Source: Fidelibacterota bacterium (GTDB taxonomy: Bacteria > Fidelibacterota > UBA8477 > JABMPR01). Taken from it: a stretch of DNA of 64,000 bases. Every line of letters starts with the position of its first letter. Positions within the stretch are counted from its first letter, which is position 1. Location of the stretch: NCBI GenBank assembly GCA_016845065.1, contig JAERTG010000107.1, positions 60,664-124,663 on the forward strand. The letters run 5' to 3'. The notes beneath the pieces were generated by a model. That model was not told the DNA's origin. It did no database searches and saw nothing but the letters and a program-made list of their open reading frames with translations. Below, in pieces: positions 21,287 through 30,580 of this stretch. A program made the translations under genes and the position numbers.

Positions 21287-22063
21287 TTATCCAAGATTTT
21301 CAAGACCAAAAAAAGTGATTGAGTTCTTGGTGGTCTGACGCGCGATATCCTCTACAGTGATGTCTCTTAACTCAGCAATTTTTTCGGCAATGTGTGGGAT
21401 GTATTTAGGTTCGTTTGGACGTTTTCCTCGATGAGGGACAGGGGTGAGAAAAGGACTGTCAGTCTCCAACATGAGACGTTCCAGGGGCATGCGTGCAGCT
21501 ACATCTTGAACAGCTTCATTTTTTTTAAAAGTTACCGTCCCGGTAAAGGAAATATGATACCCTTTATCCAAAAGGGGTTTTGCTATATCCCAGGGGGAGG
21601 GCCAACAATGAAATACGCCTGATGTATTGCCATGCTCGAGAATTTGTTGCACAATATCACGGTCGGCTTCACGGTTATGAATAATGGCCGGTTTGCCAGT
21701 GGCCATTGCCAGATCAAGATGATCCCGAAAGAAGATTTTTTGAACTTCGGCCGGTGATTCATCCCAGTAGTAATCCAGGCCGGTTTCCCCAACAGCCACC
21801 ACTCTGGGATGAGAGAGCATGTCAACAATTTCTTTTTCCCAGTTTTCAGGTGCTTTTGAGGTATCGTTGGGGTGGATTCCAGCGGCAGCATAAATCTGTG
21901 GGTGGTCCTCAGCCAGACGAATAGCTATTTCAGATGTTGGAAGATCAATTCCTACCACAACCATTTTGTCGATACCCTGCTCAGCTGCGGCATCTATAAC
22001 CTCATTAGTTCTCTCCAGCAAAGGGTCGATGTTGAGATGACAATGTGTATCGATGAAATTCAT
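21287..22063 (-). CDS. tatD: TatD-family metal-dependent hydrolase
   Basis: 258 residues. The metal-binding residues of this TIM-barrel family are all visible: FIDTHCHLN at the start, GETGLDYY in the middle, IIHNREAD, FHCW, and the last Asp in ETDSPFL. TatD enzymes are 3'-5' DNA exonucleases with possible D-aminoacyl-tRNA activity. It lies downstream of metG on the same strand, a frequent pairing. Confidence 0.92.
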   Translation of the reverse strand: MNFIDTHCHLNIDPLLERTNEVIDAAAEQGIDKMVVVGIDLPTSEIAIRLAEDHPQIYAAAGIHPNDTSKAPENWEKEIVDMLSHPRVVAVGETGLDYYWDESPAEVQKIFFRDHLDLAMATGKPAIIHNREADRDIVQQILEHGNTSGVFHCWPSPWDIAKPLLDKGYHISFTGTVTFKKNEAVQDVAARMPLERLMLETDSPFLTPVPHRGKRPNEPKYIPHIAEKIAELRDITVEDIARQTTKNSITFFGLENLG

Positions 22064-22077
22064 ATGTTTAAATGATG

Positions 22078-22154
22078 ATGTCTATGCTTCAATGAGCTCA
22101 GTATGACACGTCCCCTGATTGTCTCCCTGAGCCCGTTGAAAGGTCAAAAGACAA
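22078..22154. repeat. Two degenerate GTGTC...GACAC-type repeats between metG and tatD
   Basis: Unit 22078-22109, read on the reverse strand, is GTGTCATACTGAGCTCATTG and continues to GACAT. Unit 22119-22154 on the forward strand has TTGTC and GACAA ends around CCCTGAGCCCGTTGAAAGG. They face each other as in the gyrB-gyrA gap and share the CTGAGC...TYGAAG core. Confidence 0.5.
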
Positions 22155-22167
22155 ACAGCGAAAAGGG

Positions 22168-24045
22168 TTACCGAACCTTGCTCCCCGGATCAACATCCCT
22201 AAGGGGTATCAAAGGGGATATGGTTTGGCCGTCATCTGCCGCAAGAATCATTCCCTGAGAAACTTCACCACGGATTTTGGCCGGTTTCAAATTGGCAATA
22301 ATAGAGACAGTTTTACCAAGAAGATCTTCAGGTGAATAGTGCTCAGCAATCCCGGCAATTACCTGGCGCTGTTCGGCACCGAGGTCAACCTGTAGTTTTA
22401 ATAGCTTATCAGCATTTGGATGTTTTTCTGCTTTAATAATTTTTGCTATCCGAATATCCATTTTCAGGAAGTCGTCAAAACTTATTTCGTCCTTAAGGTC
22501 CAGTTTTTCTGGCTCATCCTCAGAAACTTCCTGCACCTCGATTCGGGGAAAGAGACCGTTGGTTTTACCCAGTTTAGTGCCTGGCTTATTATGACCCCAT
22601 TCAAACCAACCAGCTTCATTTAGACGCGCCTGTGCAGTGGTACCCATTACTTCCAGTAGCTGTGAGATTTTTTTCGGCATTACTGGAGACAGGTGAACAG
22701 CACTAAGTCGCAAAGCTTCAGCTGCATTGTATAATACTGCTCCGGCTCGATCCTTGTCCGTTTTCATAAGTTTCCAGGGTGCGGTTTCTTCCAGATATCG
22801 ATTTATCTCGCGCAGTACATCAAAAACATGGGTGATTGCATAATTTACACGCATTTGGTCCAGCTCAGAGCTCACCTTCTCGCGTAAGGCTGCCACATGT
22901 TGAGCCAAATCCGAATCCACAGGTAGGGTCTCGCCAGGGTCAGGAAGGACATATTCGAAATTACGACCCAAAAGCTTGGTGATTCGGTTAACCATATTAC
23001 CAAGATCATTCGCCAGGTCGGAATTGTAGCGACTGACAAATCCATCCATTGTGAAACTGGCATCTTGTCCAGGAGTCATTTCCCGCATGAGAAAATATCT
23101 CAATGCATCCACACCATACTCATTGGCTAGATCGAGAGGACGCACAACATTGCCCAGGGATTTGGACATCTTGGCGTCGCCCATTAGCCACCAGCCATGA
23201 GCAAAAATGGTTTTTGGAAGAGGTAAACCTGCAGCCATGAGCATGGTTGGCCAATACACTGCATGAGTGGTCAGGATGTCCTTACCAATAAGATGATAAT
23301 CGACAGGCCACCATTGTTTGAAAGTATCTTCCTGATTGGGGTAGCCAATTGCCGAGATGTAGTTAGTCAGGGCATCAAACCAGACATAGGTGACATACTC
23401 TTTATCAAAGGGTAATTCAATACCCCAGTTTAGTCGGGCTTTGGGACGTGAAATGCACAGATCGCCCAGTTTTTGCCTAAGGAAGCCAAGGACTTCGTTT
23501 TTGCGAAAAGCGGGCTGAATGAAATCAGGATTATCATGGATATAGTTGATCAAATCTTCCTGATAGGCTGACATTTTGAACCAGTAATTTGATTCAGAGA
23601 GACGCTTTACATCTCGCCACTCACCTTCCTCATATTCTTTATCAGTCAAAAAACGTTCTTCAGCAACAGAGTACCAGCCTTCGTAGGTATCCTTATAAAT
23701 AAGACCTTTATCCCACAGCTTCTGGAGTAAAAAACTCACGACAGACTTATGATTGTCCTGGGTGGTACGAATAAATTGATCATACTGAATATTTAGAGCG
23801 TCCCATTTCTCCTGAAAGCGAATTACATATTCATCTACATGCTGTTGTGGATTTACTCCCCGCTTCTCAGCGGCCTGCTGAACTTTTTGACCATGTTCGT
23901 CTGTCCCGGTCAGAAAATACGTTTCATCCCCAAGTGCTCGATGAAAACGGGCCACGACATCTGCCAGAATAGTTGTGTAAGCGTGACCAATATGGGGTTC
24001 ATCGTTTACATAATATATGGGGGTGGTTACATAAAAGCGCGACAT
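22168..24045 (-). CDS. metG: Methionyl-tRNA synthetase
   Basis: 625 residues. HIGH motif (EPHIGHAYT) near residue 19, FLTGTDEHGQKV, and the KMSKS loop (AKMSKSLGN) near residue 295. The connective domain lacks a CxxC zinc knuckle, as in the Thermus/Bacillus-type enzymes. The C-terminus after residue 515 is a tRNA-binding (EMAP/Trbp111) domain beginning FDDFLKMDIRIAKI. It charges tRNA-Met for initiation and elongation. PSP1 ends six bases upstream. Confidence 0.96.
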   Translation of the reverse strand: MSRFYVTTPIYYVNDEPHIGHAYTTILADVVARFHRALGDETYFLTGTDEHGQKVQQAAEKRGVNPQQHVDEYVIRFQEKWDALNIQYDQFIRTTQDNHKSVVSFLLQKLWDKGLIYKDTYEGWYSVAEERFLTDKEYEEGEWRDVKRLSESNYWFKMSAYQEDLINYIHDNPDFIQPAFRKNEVLGFLRQKLGDLCISRPKARLNWGIELPFDKEYVTYVWFDALTNYISAIGYPNQEDTFKQWWPVDYHLIGKDILTTHAVYWPTMLMAAGLPLPKTIFAHGWWLMGDAKMSKSLGNVVRPLDLANEYGVDALRYFLMREMTPGQDASFTMDGFVSRYNSDLANDLGNMVNRITKLLGRNFEYVLPDPGETLPVDSDLAQHVAALREKVSSELDQMRVNYAITHVFDVLREINRYLEETAPWKLMKTDKDRAGAVLYNAAEALRLSAVHLSPVMPKKISQLLEVMGTTAQARLNEAGWFEWGHNKPGTKLGKTNGLFPRIEVQEVSEDEPEKLDLKDEISFDDFLKMDIRIAKIIKAEKHPNADKLLKLQVDLGAEQRQVIAGIAEHYSPEDLLGKTVSIIANLKPAKIRGEVSQGMILAADDGQTISPLIPLRDVDPGSKVR

Positions 24046-24051
24046 GGGGTC

Positions 24052-24981
24052 TTAATTCTTTCTCTCTTTATAGTCAGCATCCATATGCCTGAGTGCCTTT
24101 TTGACAGTGTCTAGATCGTGCACTTCTATACCACCTTGCTCATATGAAACAGTGCAGCGTCCGTTGAGTACATCATTTGAAATAATGGTACCAAGCCCTT
24201 CTTTGGTTTCCAGGGGAAGACCGATTGACGGAAAGTCTTTCATTGCCTCATGATAAAAATCCCACTCAAAGCGTAAACAGCATTTCAGCTTTCCACAGGC
24301 ACCACTGAGCTTGCTGGGATTAATAGGTAGGTTCTGATCCTTGGCATATTGGGTAGTAACCGGTTCAAATCCATCCATAAAGCGAGAACAGCAGATTTGC
24401 TGACCGCAGGGTCCCTGGCCATCCAGGCGACGGGCATAATCGCGGACACCAATCTGTCGCATCTCGATACGTGTTCTAAACTCATAAGCCAGGTCTTTAA
24501 CTAGTTGTCGAAAGTCCACTCGCTCTTCAGCTGTGTAGAAGAAGGTCATTTTCCGACGATCAAGTTGATATTCCACATCAACCAGTTTCATCTTTAGACC
24601 ATTCTTTATAATGAGATCTAAACCCCGCTTGAAAGCCTCTGGTTCCTCGCGACGATTATTGTGATGGGTGCTTATCTCTTTATCATTCGCTTTCCTAAGA
24701 AGCTTGTGAATAGACTCACCATTCTTGCGGTTATTAAACTCAGGCTCTGTGCTAGGACATCGGTTACAGCCCTCGATTTTATTGCAGACGGGTGTAACCA
24801 GGCCAATGTCCTCACCGAGCTCTGTTTCGACGACGACGTAGTCACCAGACTTCAGAGCAAGACTTCCAGCATTGGTAAAGGTTTCTCGACGATTGCCCTT
24901 GAAGCTGACTTTTATCAATCCAGGAGGTTTCGGTTCACTCTCCTCAGAGGGCGTGGGGTTGTGCTGTGCGAAGTGTGTCAT
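24052..24981 (-). CDS. PSP1-domain protein (RicT/YaaT-like)
   Basis: 309 residues. Recognised by the PSP1 core: IKVSFKGNRRETF, MKLVDVEYQLDRRKMTFFYTA, RTRIEMRQIGVRDYA, and the cysteine clusters GPCGQQICCSRF and GACGKLKCCLRFE. In Bacillus the relative RicT belongs to an Fe-S-containing complex that influences RNA processing and phosphorelay. Here the setting is holB-PSP1-metG, the same order found in many bacteria. The cysteines suggest metal or cluster binding. Confidence 0.88.
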   Translation of the reverse strand: MTHFAQHNPTPSEESEPKPPGLIKVSFKGNRRETFTNAGSLALKSGDYVVVETELGEDIGLVTPVCNKIEGCNRCPSTEPEFNNRKNGESIHKLLRKANDKEISTHHNNRREEPEAFKRGLDLIIKNGLKMKLVDVEYQLDRRKMTFFYTAEERVDFRQLVKDLAYEFRTRIEMRQIGVRDYARRLDGQGPCGQQICCSRFMDGFEPVTTQYAKDQNLPINPSKLSGACGKLKCCLRFEWDFYHEAMKDFPSIGLPLETKEGLGTIISNDVLNGRCTVSYEQGGIEVHDLDTVKKALRHMDADYKERKN

Positions 24982-25034
24982 TTATTTATATCCTGACCAT
25001 TGGTCCCGAGACCGTCGGTTCGATTCGTTTACGT

Positions 25035-26168
25035 TCAGTCCTGAGGGGCTAGTCCCCGCAGGTGTTTTCGTAGTTCGAAAAATAAGGCAGTAATTGCGAG
25101 CTGCAAATGAACTTTACGTGCTAATGCGTCCTTTGTGCGTTCGATCGCTTTGATAGCGCCATGACTATCACAGTTTGGAAAAAGCTTTTTCAATTGCTCC
25201 ACCTGAGTCACCCAGAGAGCAGTTTCACCAGGTTTTAAAACAAGCGCAACATCTCTGAAGAAAAGGATTAATAGTGATAGAAACTGCTGTCTCGACTCAT
25301 CATTTTCTAGGTCCTTGTCCTTGAGAAGCAAGGTTTGTTTATGCACTGAAACAAAATCCTCCCGAGCCAAAGTGTTCAATGTTGCCCTTATACGGTCTAG
25401 CCAGAAGGTATTGTCCTGATCAGCATATGTATGCGCTGCTGCCAGGTCTCCCATAGCCATCCGAGCACTGAATTCTGCCTGAACAGCATCCACACCTTTT
25501 TTTTCAACCAGATCATCTCGGATGAGCATCCAGCTCAAATCAGGAATATGATGCATTGCGCATCGGGACCTAATCGTGTCTGGTAGACGATCAGGAAATT
25601 CAGTCGTCAGAAGAAAGACTGTACCTTTAGGTGGTTCCTCAAGAATCTTTAGTAAAGCATTGGCTGCCTCTACATTCATCCGATGTGCTCGAAGAATGAT
25701 GACAACACGGGTACTTCCTGGATCGTGAGCGAGATAGATATCTTTTCGCAGTTTGCGAATGGTCGAAATTCTGATATCATTGGCGCCATCAATTTGAAGA
25801 TGATAATATGGCCATTTTATCTTTTTCGCCAGCTCTTCATTTATCAAGGTCATTTCTGCATCCTTGATACCGGCAAAAGGGTCGGTTTGACTAGATGAGC
25901 GTCGAGGTAGTGCAAAGGTGAGGTGCAAGGCGGGATGTTCAAAATTTTGCATCTGTCTACAAGCAGAACAATCCCCACACGGTTTATTGATCTCTGCTTT
26001 GCAATTGAGAATGGTTGCAATAGTCAATGCCATAGCATCTTTGCCAACACCTGACTTACCGCTAAGGATGTGAGCATGACCAAAACGACCAGAACGGATG
26101 AGGGACTCCCAATATTGGCGAGTTTGGTCTTGTCCTATAAGGTTGTATAAATTTAGCGTTTCAGCCAC
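25035..26168 (-). CDS. holB: DNA polymerase III delta-prime subunit
   Basis: 377 residues. The clamp-loader AAA+ fold is seen from SGKSGVGKDAMAL (a P-loop ending in Asp rather than Thr/Ser), the zinc module with CxxCxxC (CGDCSAC) preceded by a fourth Cys, and RVVIILRAHRMNVEAANALLKILEEPPKGTVF split over the Walker B and sensor region. Delta-prime is usually the stator subunit and need not hydrolyse ATP. It overlaps the EnvC-like gene by 16 bases. Confidence 0.9.
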   Translation of the reverse strand: MAETLNLYNLIGQDQTRQYWESLIRSGRFGHAHILSGKSGVGKDAMALTIATILNCKAEINKPCGDCSACRQMQNFEHPALHLTFALPRRSSSQTDPFAGIKDAEMTLINEELAKKIKWPYYHLQIDGANDIRISTIRKLRKDIYLAHDPGSTRVVIILRAHRMNVEAANALLKILEEPPKGTVFLLTTEFPDRLPDTIRSRCAMHHIPDLSWMLIRDDLVEKKGVDAVQAEFSARMAMGDLAAAHTYADQDNTFWLDRIRATLNTLAREDFVSVHKQTLLLKDKDLENDESRQQFLSLLILFFRDVALVLKPGETALWVTQVEQLKKLFPNCDSHGAIKAIERTKDALARKVHLQLAITALFFELRKHLRGLAPQD

Positions 26169-27346
26169 TTCTGAGGATCTACTTTATCTTTTCCGCGCCA
26201 CACTTCAAAATGTAAACGAGCTCCATCCAGACTTCCGGTATCACTCACCTTAGCAATAATCTGATCTCTGAGCACATATCCATTCATATTAACCTGAATA
26301 TTGTCGATGTGAGCATAAACTGTATAATAGCTATCACCATGATCAACGATCAGGGTATTGCCATAGCCGGGAATCCATGTAATGGCTACTACGATTCCAT
26401 CCAGAACGGCGCGAACTCCCGTACCCTTGGGAGCGGTGATATCTATCCCTGGGTTGGTGGTGACGGTACCCAGCTTCTTATTTTTCTGAGGTCCAAAGCG
26501 ACCAACCAGTTTGCCTTGAACCGGCCAGCTCAGTTTACCCTTATGTTTAGCAAATTCACCTTTGGCTTGATCCATGGTCATACCACGACGCCTGGCCAAT
26601 TCTCGGAGACGCTCCTGCTTTTTCTTCTCCAGATCTTCAATCATACCTGAAATCTTTTTAGCAGCAGCCTGCTTAGTCTTTACCTGTTGCTGCATGCTCT
26701 TGCGATCACGCTTAAGGGTGCTAAGCTGAGACTCTTTTTTCTTCTGCTGGGAAGAGATTTGGCGACTAGCCTGTTCCTCCTCATGGATGTTGCGTTTAAC
26801 CTCTCCCAGCCGGCGGGCCAAATTGTTTTGATCACTGCGATTATTCCGAATCATCAGCTGGAGTTCATTGAGGGTGATTTCCTCAGCTTGATTAATAGCG
26901 GATAAATAGGTTGTACGCCGCAAAGCCTGATGAATATCTCCCGAAGTTAACAGTAAGTCTATATCACGATTTCTTCCCAGCTTATAGGCACGAACAGCAC
27001 GTCTGGCTGCCCTTTCCTTCATCACCAGGATTTTTTGATCTGTGGTTTGAATGGTCTCACTAAGCAAAGATATCTGGCTCTCTTTGAGTCGTCGCTCTTT
27101 TTGCAGTTCTCTTTTTAGCTGGGTTACCATGGCAATCTGTTTATCAAGATTTTGAATTTGCCGTAACGTTGCCTTTTCATCTTTTTGGGTTTTGTTAATC
27201 CGTGAATTGAGACGATCGATTTCCTTGCGAATTTCTTTTAGTTTTTTGGACTGAGAATTAATGCTTTTATCAAGATCCTCCGTCTGACCATATGAAAAGC
27301 CAAAAATAATGAGCGAGGTAAGCAGTATATATATAGCTTTTTTCAT
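26153..27346 (-). CDS. EnvC-like murein hydrolase activator with degenerate LytM domain
   Basis: 397 residues: signal peptide (to about residue 20), a long coiled coil (about 22-260) and a C-terminal LytM/M23 domain (about 275-397). Active LytM peptidases bind zinc through HxxxD and HxH. Here the first His is Asn (N298-x3-D302) and the HxH is R377-L-H379, so zinc binding should fail. This is the signature of EnvC/NlpD-type activators of cell-wall amidases during division. The gene is first in the envC-holB-PSP1-metG-tatD run. Confidence 0.88.
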   Translation of the reverse strand: MKKAIYILLTSLIIFGFSYGQTEDLDKSINSQSKKLKEIRKEIDRLNSRINKTQKDEKATLRQIQNLDKQIAMVTQLKRELQKERRLKESQISLLSETIQTTDQKILVMKERAARRAVRAYKLGRNRDIDLLLTSGDIHQALRRTTYLSAINQAEEITLNELQLMIRNNRSDQNNLARRLGEVKRNIHEEEQASRQISSQQKKKESQLSTLKRDRKSMQQQVKTKQAAAKKISGMIEDLEKKKQERLRELARRRGMTMDQAKGEFAKHKGKLSWPVQGKLVGRFGPQKNKKLGTVTTNPGIDITAPKGTGVRAVLDGIVVAITWIPGYGNTLIVDHGDSYYTVYAHIDNIQVNMNGYVLRDQIIAKVSDTGSLDGARLHFEVWRGKDKVDPQKWLKR

Positions 27347-27595
27347 GAGCGTTTAAGCTAAGTGAATTCAACGAAAAGCAATAGGTCAAAACTATCGGAT
27401 TTATGCATATGGCAGCGGACAATTTTATCCTGTTTTTGAAACGGATCAGCAAGATATACTTGAAAACCAAGGAGTTGATTCAATGAAATGAAGACGGAGA
27501 AAAGTTGAAATCCATGCTAAAATGATTGTTTGCTTTTACATTTGGTAGTCCAATATTCCACGCAATAGTCAGGAAAGTCCAATTGGGGCAAAAAT

Positions 27596-27650
27596 GCTAA
27601 ACACAGGAAACTGTGTAAGAGCCTGACGAGTAGGAAGCCGCCTCAGGCGG
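27596..27650 (+). promoter_or_regulatory. Structured 5' leader of the cold-shock gene
   Basis: Two hairpins precede the cold-shock gene. The first is a perfect six-base stem ACACAG/CTGTGT closed by a GAAA tetraloop (27601-27616), with an outer GCT/AGC helix. The second is CCGCC-TCA-GGCGG (27638-27650). GCCTGA (27621-27626) is exactly complementary to TCAGGC (27643-27648), which would break the second hairpin, so two exclusive folds exist. A temperature-responsive leader is a reasonable guess. Confidence 0.45.
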
Positions 27651-27679
27651 TATGTTTTAAGAAAGAGGTATATGTACAA

Positions 27680-27892
27680 ATGGCTGACGAATTAGTCAAC
27701 GGTGTGGTAAAGTGGTTCAATGACGAAAAAGGTTACGGATTTATTCAGCAGGAAGATGGTCCGGATGTGTTCGTTCACTACCGTGCAATTAACTCAGAGG
27801 GACGCCGTTCTTTGAAAGAAGGACAGAACGTCACTTTTAACGTTACCCAGGGCGAAAAAGGTCCACAGGCAGATAACGTTACTCCTGTTTGA
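27680..27892 (+). CDS. Cold-shock domain protein (CspA family)
   Basis: 70 residues, a single cold-shock OB domain. RNP1 reads KGYGFIQ and RNP2 reads VFVHYRAI, with VKWFNDEKG at the start. Such proteins bind single-stranded RNA and act as RNA chaperones. The domain differs from many relatives in having Tyr rather than Phe/His in some RNA-contact positions, which is within normal variation. It is monocistronic, with a structured leader and a terminator. Confidence 0.95.
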   Translation: MADELVNGVVKWFNDEKGYGFIQQEDGPDVFVHYRAINSEGRRSLKEGQNVTFNVTQGEKGPQADNVTPV

Positions 27893-27913
27893 TTTTTTTC
27901 TAAGAAATCAATT

Positions 27914-27950
27914 AAAGCGTCGGTCTCCAAGCGAGTGCCGGCGCTTTTTA
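27914..27950 (+). terminator. Rho-independent terminator after the cold-shock gene
   Basis: AAAGCG and a CGG arm pair with CCG and CGCTTTTT across a short loop, ending in a T run at 27945-27950. It lies 22 bases after the stop codon. Confidence 0.65.
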
Positions 27951-27985
27951 TTATAATATAGATTTTATCTATATCTGGGAAGTTC

Positions 27986-29059
27986 ATGCTCAAGGTAAAA
28001 CCAATGGATAGTACAGCTCTTACGTATAGCCCTGGTCTTCAGGTTCTGCGTGGATTGGCAGCACTCATGATTGTATTTCTCCATCTTGGAGTTGCTGAAG
28101 CCAGGTATGGTTCTGATGGATATCAATTTTTGGAGGGTTTTAGAGTCGGAGCTGCTGGTGTGGATATCTTTTTTGTTATCAGCGGATTTGTAATGATGCT
28201 GGTAGTTCAAAATAAAAACCCCCGCCCTGTCCTGTTTTTGAAAAATCGGCTCTCGCGCATATATCCCAACTACTGGATTTATTTTTTGATAGTTGTTCTG
28301 GTATGGATGATACGACCCGGTTGGGTGAACAGCTCCATGTCAGGCACCCCGGATTTCCTAAGCTCATTTCTCCTGTTTCCATCTGCAGGACCTCCAGTGG
28401 TTTCAGTGGCCTGGACGCTGGAATTTGAAATCTTTTTTTACCTGGTGTTTACGCTTTTTCTGTGGATTTCCCGTGAACATCTAGCGCCCTTGTTGATAGG
28501 CACTTTCGGAGTCCTTGTGATTTTGGGTGTGATTTACCAACCGGAATCACTACTTCTGGAACGAATAACCCATCCACTCCTGATTGAATTTTCTGCAGGC
28601 GTGCTGTTGGGTCGAGTTATGATGCTCAGACAAGTATCGGGACTCTGGTTAACCATCCCTGTTTCAGTTGTGATATTCATTTTCTATCAAATGGGGTTTG
28701 AACTTACCCAATTAATTTCAGTAGCTGACCACCTGGAACGTCTTGTAAACTTTGGAATGCCTGCCATTTTACTCGTTCTTGGTATAGTCGCTTTAGATAT
28801 GAAGTATGATGTTCCATATCCAAATATCGCTATCAAACTAGGTGATGCTTCATACACACTTTACCTTGCACACATTCTGGTCATTTCTGCTTCAGGAAAA
28901 CTCTATCAGTCGCTGGATTTTAATGAGAGTTTCTCAAATTTGATTTTCATTATGGGAATGCTTGTGCTCTGTGTATACAGCGCGCTAATGGCCTATCAAC
29001 ATATTGAGCGACCGCTATTAGCCTTTGTTCGGAAATCACTCCAAAAGCCTCAGCAGTAA
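27986..29059 (+). CDS. Acyltransferase 3 family membrane protein
   Basis: 357 residues with about ten membrane helices. The N-terminal LQVLRGLAALMIVFLHLGV contains the conserved Arg-Gly and the catalytic-type His of integral membrane O-acyltransferases, followed by GVDIFFVISGFVM. This family (OafA-like) transfers acyl groups from a cytoplasmic donor onto sugars, peptidoglycan or antibiotics. The substrate is unknown. The start at 27986 or 28004 cannot be separated by ribosome-binding signal. Confidence 0.85.
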   Translation: MLKVKPMDSTALTYSPGLQVLRGLAALMIVFLHLGVAEARYGSDGYQFLEGFRVGAAGVDIFFVISGFVMMLVVQNKNPRPVLFLKNRLSRIYPNYWIYFLIVVLVWMIRPGWVNSSMSGTPDFLSSFLLFPSAGPPVVSVAWTLEFEIFFYLVFTLFLWISREHLAPLLIGTFGVLVILGVIYQPESLLLERITHPLLIEFSAGVLLGRVMMLRQVSGLWLTIPVSVVIFIFYQMGFELTQLISVADHLERLVNFGMPAILLVLGIVALDMKYDVPYPNIAIKLGDASYTLYLAHILVISASGKLYQSLDFNESFSNLIFIMGMLVLCVYSALMAYQHIERPLLAFVRKSLQKPQQ

Positions 29060-29195
29060 TCCTCCGGGTTATCTCATTTAACCTATTCCCAAATGATGCA
29101 CACTTCTGGGAAATCAGTCACTTTTTTTGTGGCGAAAGACAATCATTTGGATTTATTTGAGTCCACACTGAACCAAACAGCACATGATGGGGACA

Positions 29196-29675
29196 ATGGC
29201 ACATTCAAACGAAATACTGATAGAGCAGTTTTATAAAGCCTTTTCTGAAAAGGATAGTCAGACCATGGCGGCTAGCTACCATTCAGATGCTGTCTTTGAT
29301 GATCCTGTATTTGAGAATCTCCGAGGTGCTGAGATAGGGAAGATGTGGACAATGTTGTGTCTACAATCATCAACCCTTGAGATAAACTTTAAGAATATTC
29401 AGGCTGATGAGGAGAGTGGCCGGGCTGATTGGTCAGCAAAGTACTCATTTGGCAAGACCAGGCGAAAGGTCCACAATAAAATCCATGCAGAATTCACATT
29501 TAAAGATGGAAAAATATTAACACATACTGACCACTTTGATTTCTGGAAATGGAGCCGGATGGCATTAGGTCCGTTGGGTCTTCTCATGGGATGGAATTCT
29601 GTAGTAAGGGTAAACATTCGGAGACAGGCCAGGACCAATTTGACCAAATTTATAACAATCAATAAAAACACGTAA
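29196..29675 (+). CDS. SnoaL/NTF2-like protein
   Basis: 159 residues with the start MAHSNEILIEQFYKAFSEKD, which is where the family begins. Upstream in-frame ATGs at 29184 and 29187 are less likely. The pattern YHSDAVFDDPVFENLRG and GKILTHTDHFDFWKWSRMALG is the cone-shaped SnoaL/NTF2 fold seen in small polyketide cyclases and many stand-alone proteins without known activity. The next gene is a short-chain dehydrogenase 102 bases downstream. Confidence 0.7.
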   Translation: MAHSNEILIEQFYKAFSEKDSQTMAASYHSDAVFDDPVFENLRGAEIGKMWTMLCLQSSTLEINFKNIQADEESGRADWSAKYSFGKTRRKVHNKIHAEFTFKDGKILTHTDHFDFWKWSRMALGPLGLLMGWNSVVRVNIRRQARTNLTKFITINKNT

Positions 29676-29777
29676 AATACTTGTGTAAGTCCGTTCTTGC
29701 TGTTATAGAAAGCGCGAAACAGCATGGAAAAATATTTTGCTGATTTTTGAAGAATAAACGAGGAGAAGTCTCGAGAT

Positions 29778-30494
29778 ATGTATAGAAAAGTAGCCATCGT
29801 AACCGGTGCAAACAGGGGTTTAGGACATGCCTTAACCAAAGCTTTGGCCGAAGATGATTATAAAGTTTTTATGGTTGGACGCAACAAGATCGAAATCGAT
29901 AATGCTTCTGCCAAACTACAAGAAGCCGGTCTGGATATTGAGGGTTTTGAGGCAGATGTAAGTAAAGCCCGCCATATCACAGCCCTTTCTTCTTATGTCT
30001 CATCACAGTTTGATCACCTGGATCTCCTCATTAACAACGCTGGTGTTATTGTTGAACCCGGTGGTCTGGATAGCCAGGTAACCTGCTTTACCATTAATCC
30101 CGAGCTTGTTGAAGAAGCATTCTCAGTTAACACTGTAGGTGCACTTCGACTGGTTCAGGCTTTTTATGATCTGTTAAAGAAAGCACGTCAACCACGTATC
30201 GTGAATGTTTCCAGTGGTATGGGTTCAATCAGTCACATGAAAGCTGGCTGGCCAGGTTACAGAATGTCAAAGGCTGCCATGAATGCTTTGACTGTTATTT
30301 TGTCAAAAGAACTTGAAGATACGCGTATAAAAGTCAACTCCGTTGATCCGGGTTGGGTGAGAACGGATATGGGTGGTCCCAATGCGGATCGCTCCATTGA
30401 AGAAGGTATCGAAGGAATTCTCTGGGCTGCCAAGTTACCGCCAGATGGACCTACAGGTGGGTTCTATAAGGATGGAAAAATCCTGGATTGGTAA
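29778..30494 (+). CDS. Short-chain dehydrogenase/reductase
   Basis: 238 residues of the classical SDR fold. Cofactor motif TGANRGLG near the N-terminus, NNAG in the middle, catalytic Ser region VNVSSGMGS and YRMSK (Tyr-x3-Lys), then the PGWVRTDMGG tail. The GANRGLG motif and C-terminus resemble carbonyl-reductase-like SDRs. The physiological substrate is unknown. Terminated by the hairpin at 30515-30546. Confidence 0.88.
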   Translation: MYRKVAIVTGANRGLGHALTKALAEDDYKVFMVGRNKIEIDNASAKLQEAGLDIEGFEADVSKARHITALSSYVSSQFDHLDLLINNAGVIVEPGGLDSQVTCFTINPELVEEAFSVNTVGALRLVQAFYDLLKKARQPRIVNVSSGMGSISHMKAGWPGYRMSKAAMNALTVILSKELEDTRIKVNSVDPGWVRTDMGGPNADRSIEEGIEGILWAAKLPPDGPTGGFYKDGKILDW

Positions 30495-30514
30495 TGACAG
30501 TTTACCAGTAATTT

Positions 30515-30546
30515 TAAAACCCCGTGTATTTGCATGGGGTTTTTTG
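30515..30546 (+). terminator. Rho-independent terminator after the SDR gene
   Basis: AAAACCCCGTG pairs with CATGGGGTTTT around a six-base loop and is followed by further T residues. It lies 20 bases after the stop codon and lacks any coding feature. Confidence 0.85.
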
Positions 30547-30580
30547 TATTATTCCCCGCTCCAGCAAAAGGATTTATCAA

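Noticed and set aside
27585..27655. Cyclic-di-GMP (GEMM) riboswitch before the cold-shock gene
   Set aside because: GGGGCAAA and a GAAA tetraloop are reminiscent, but the conserved second-helix and receptor sequences are not present.
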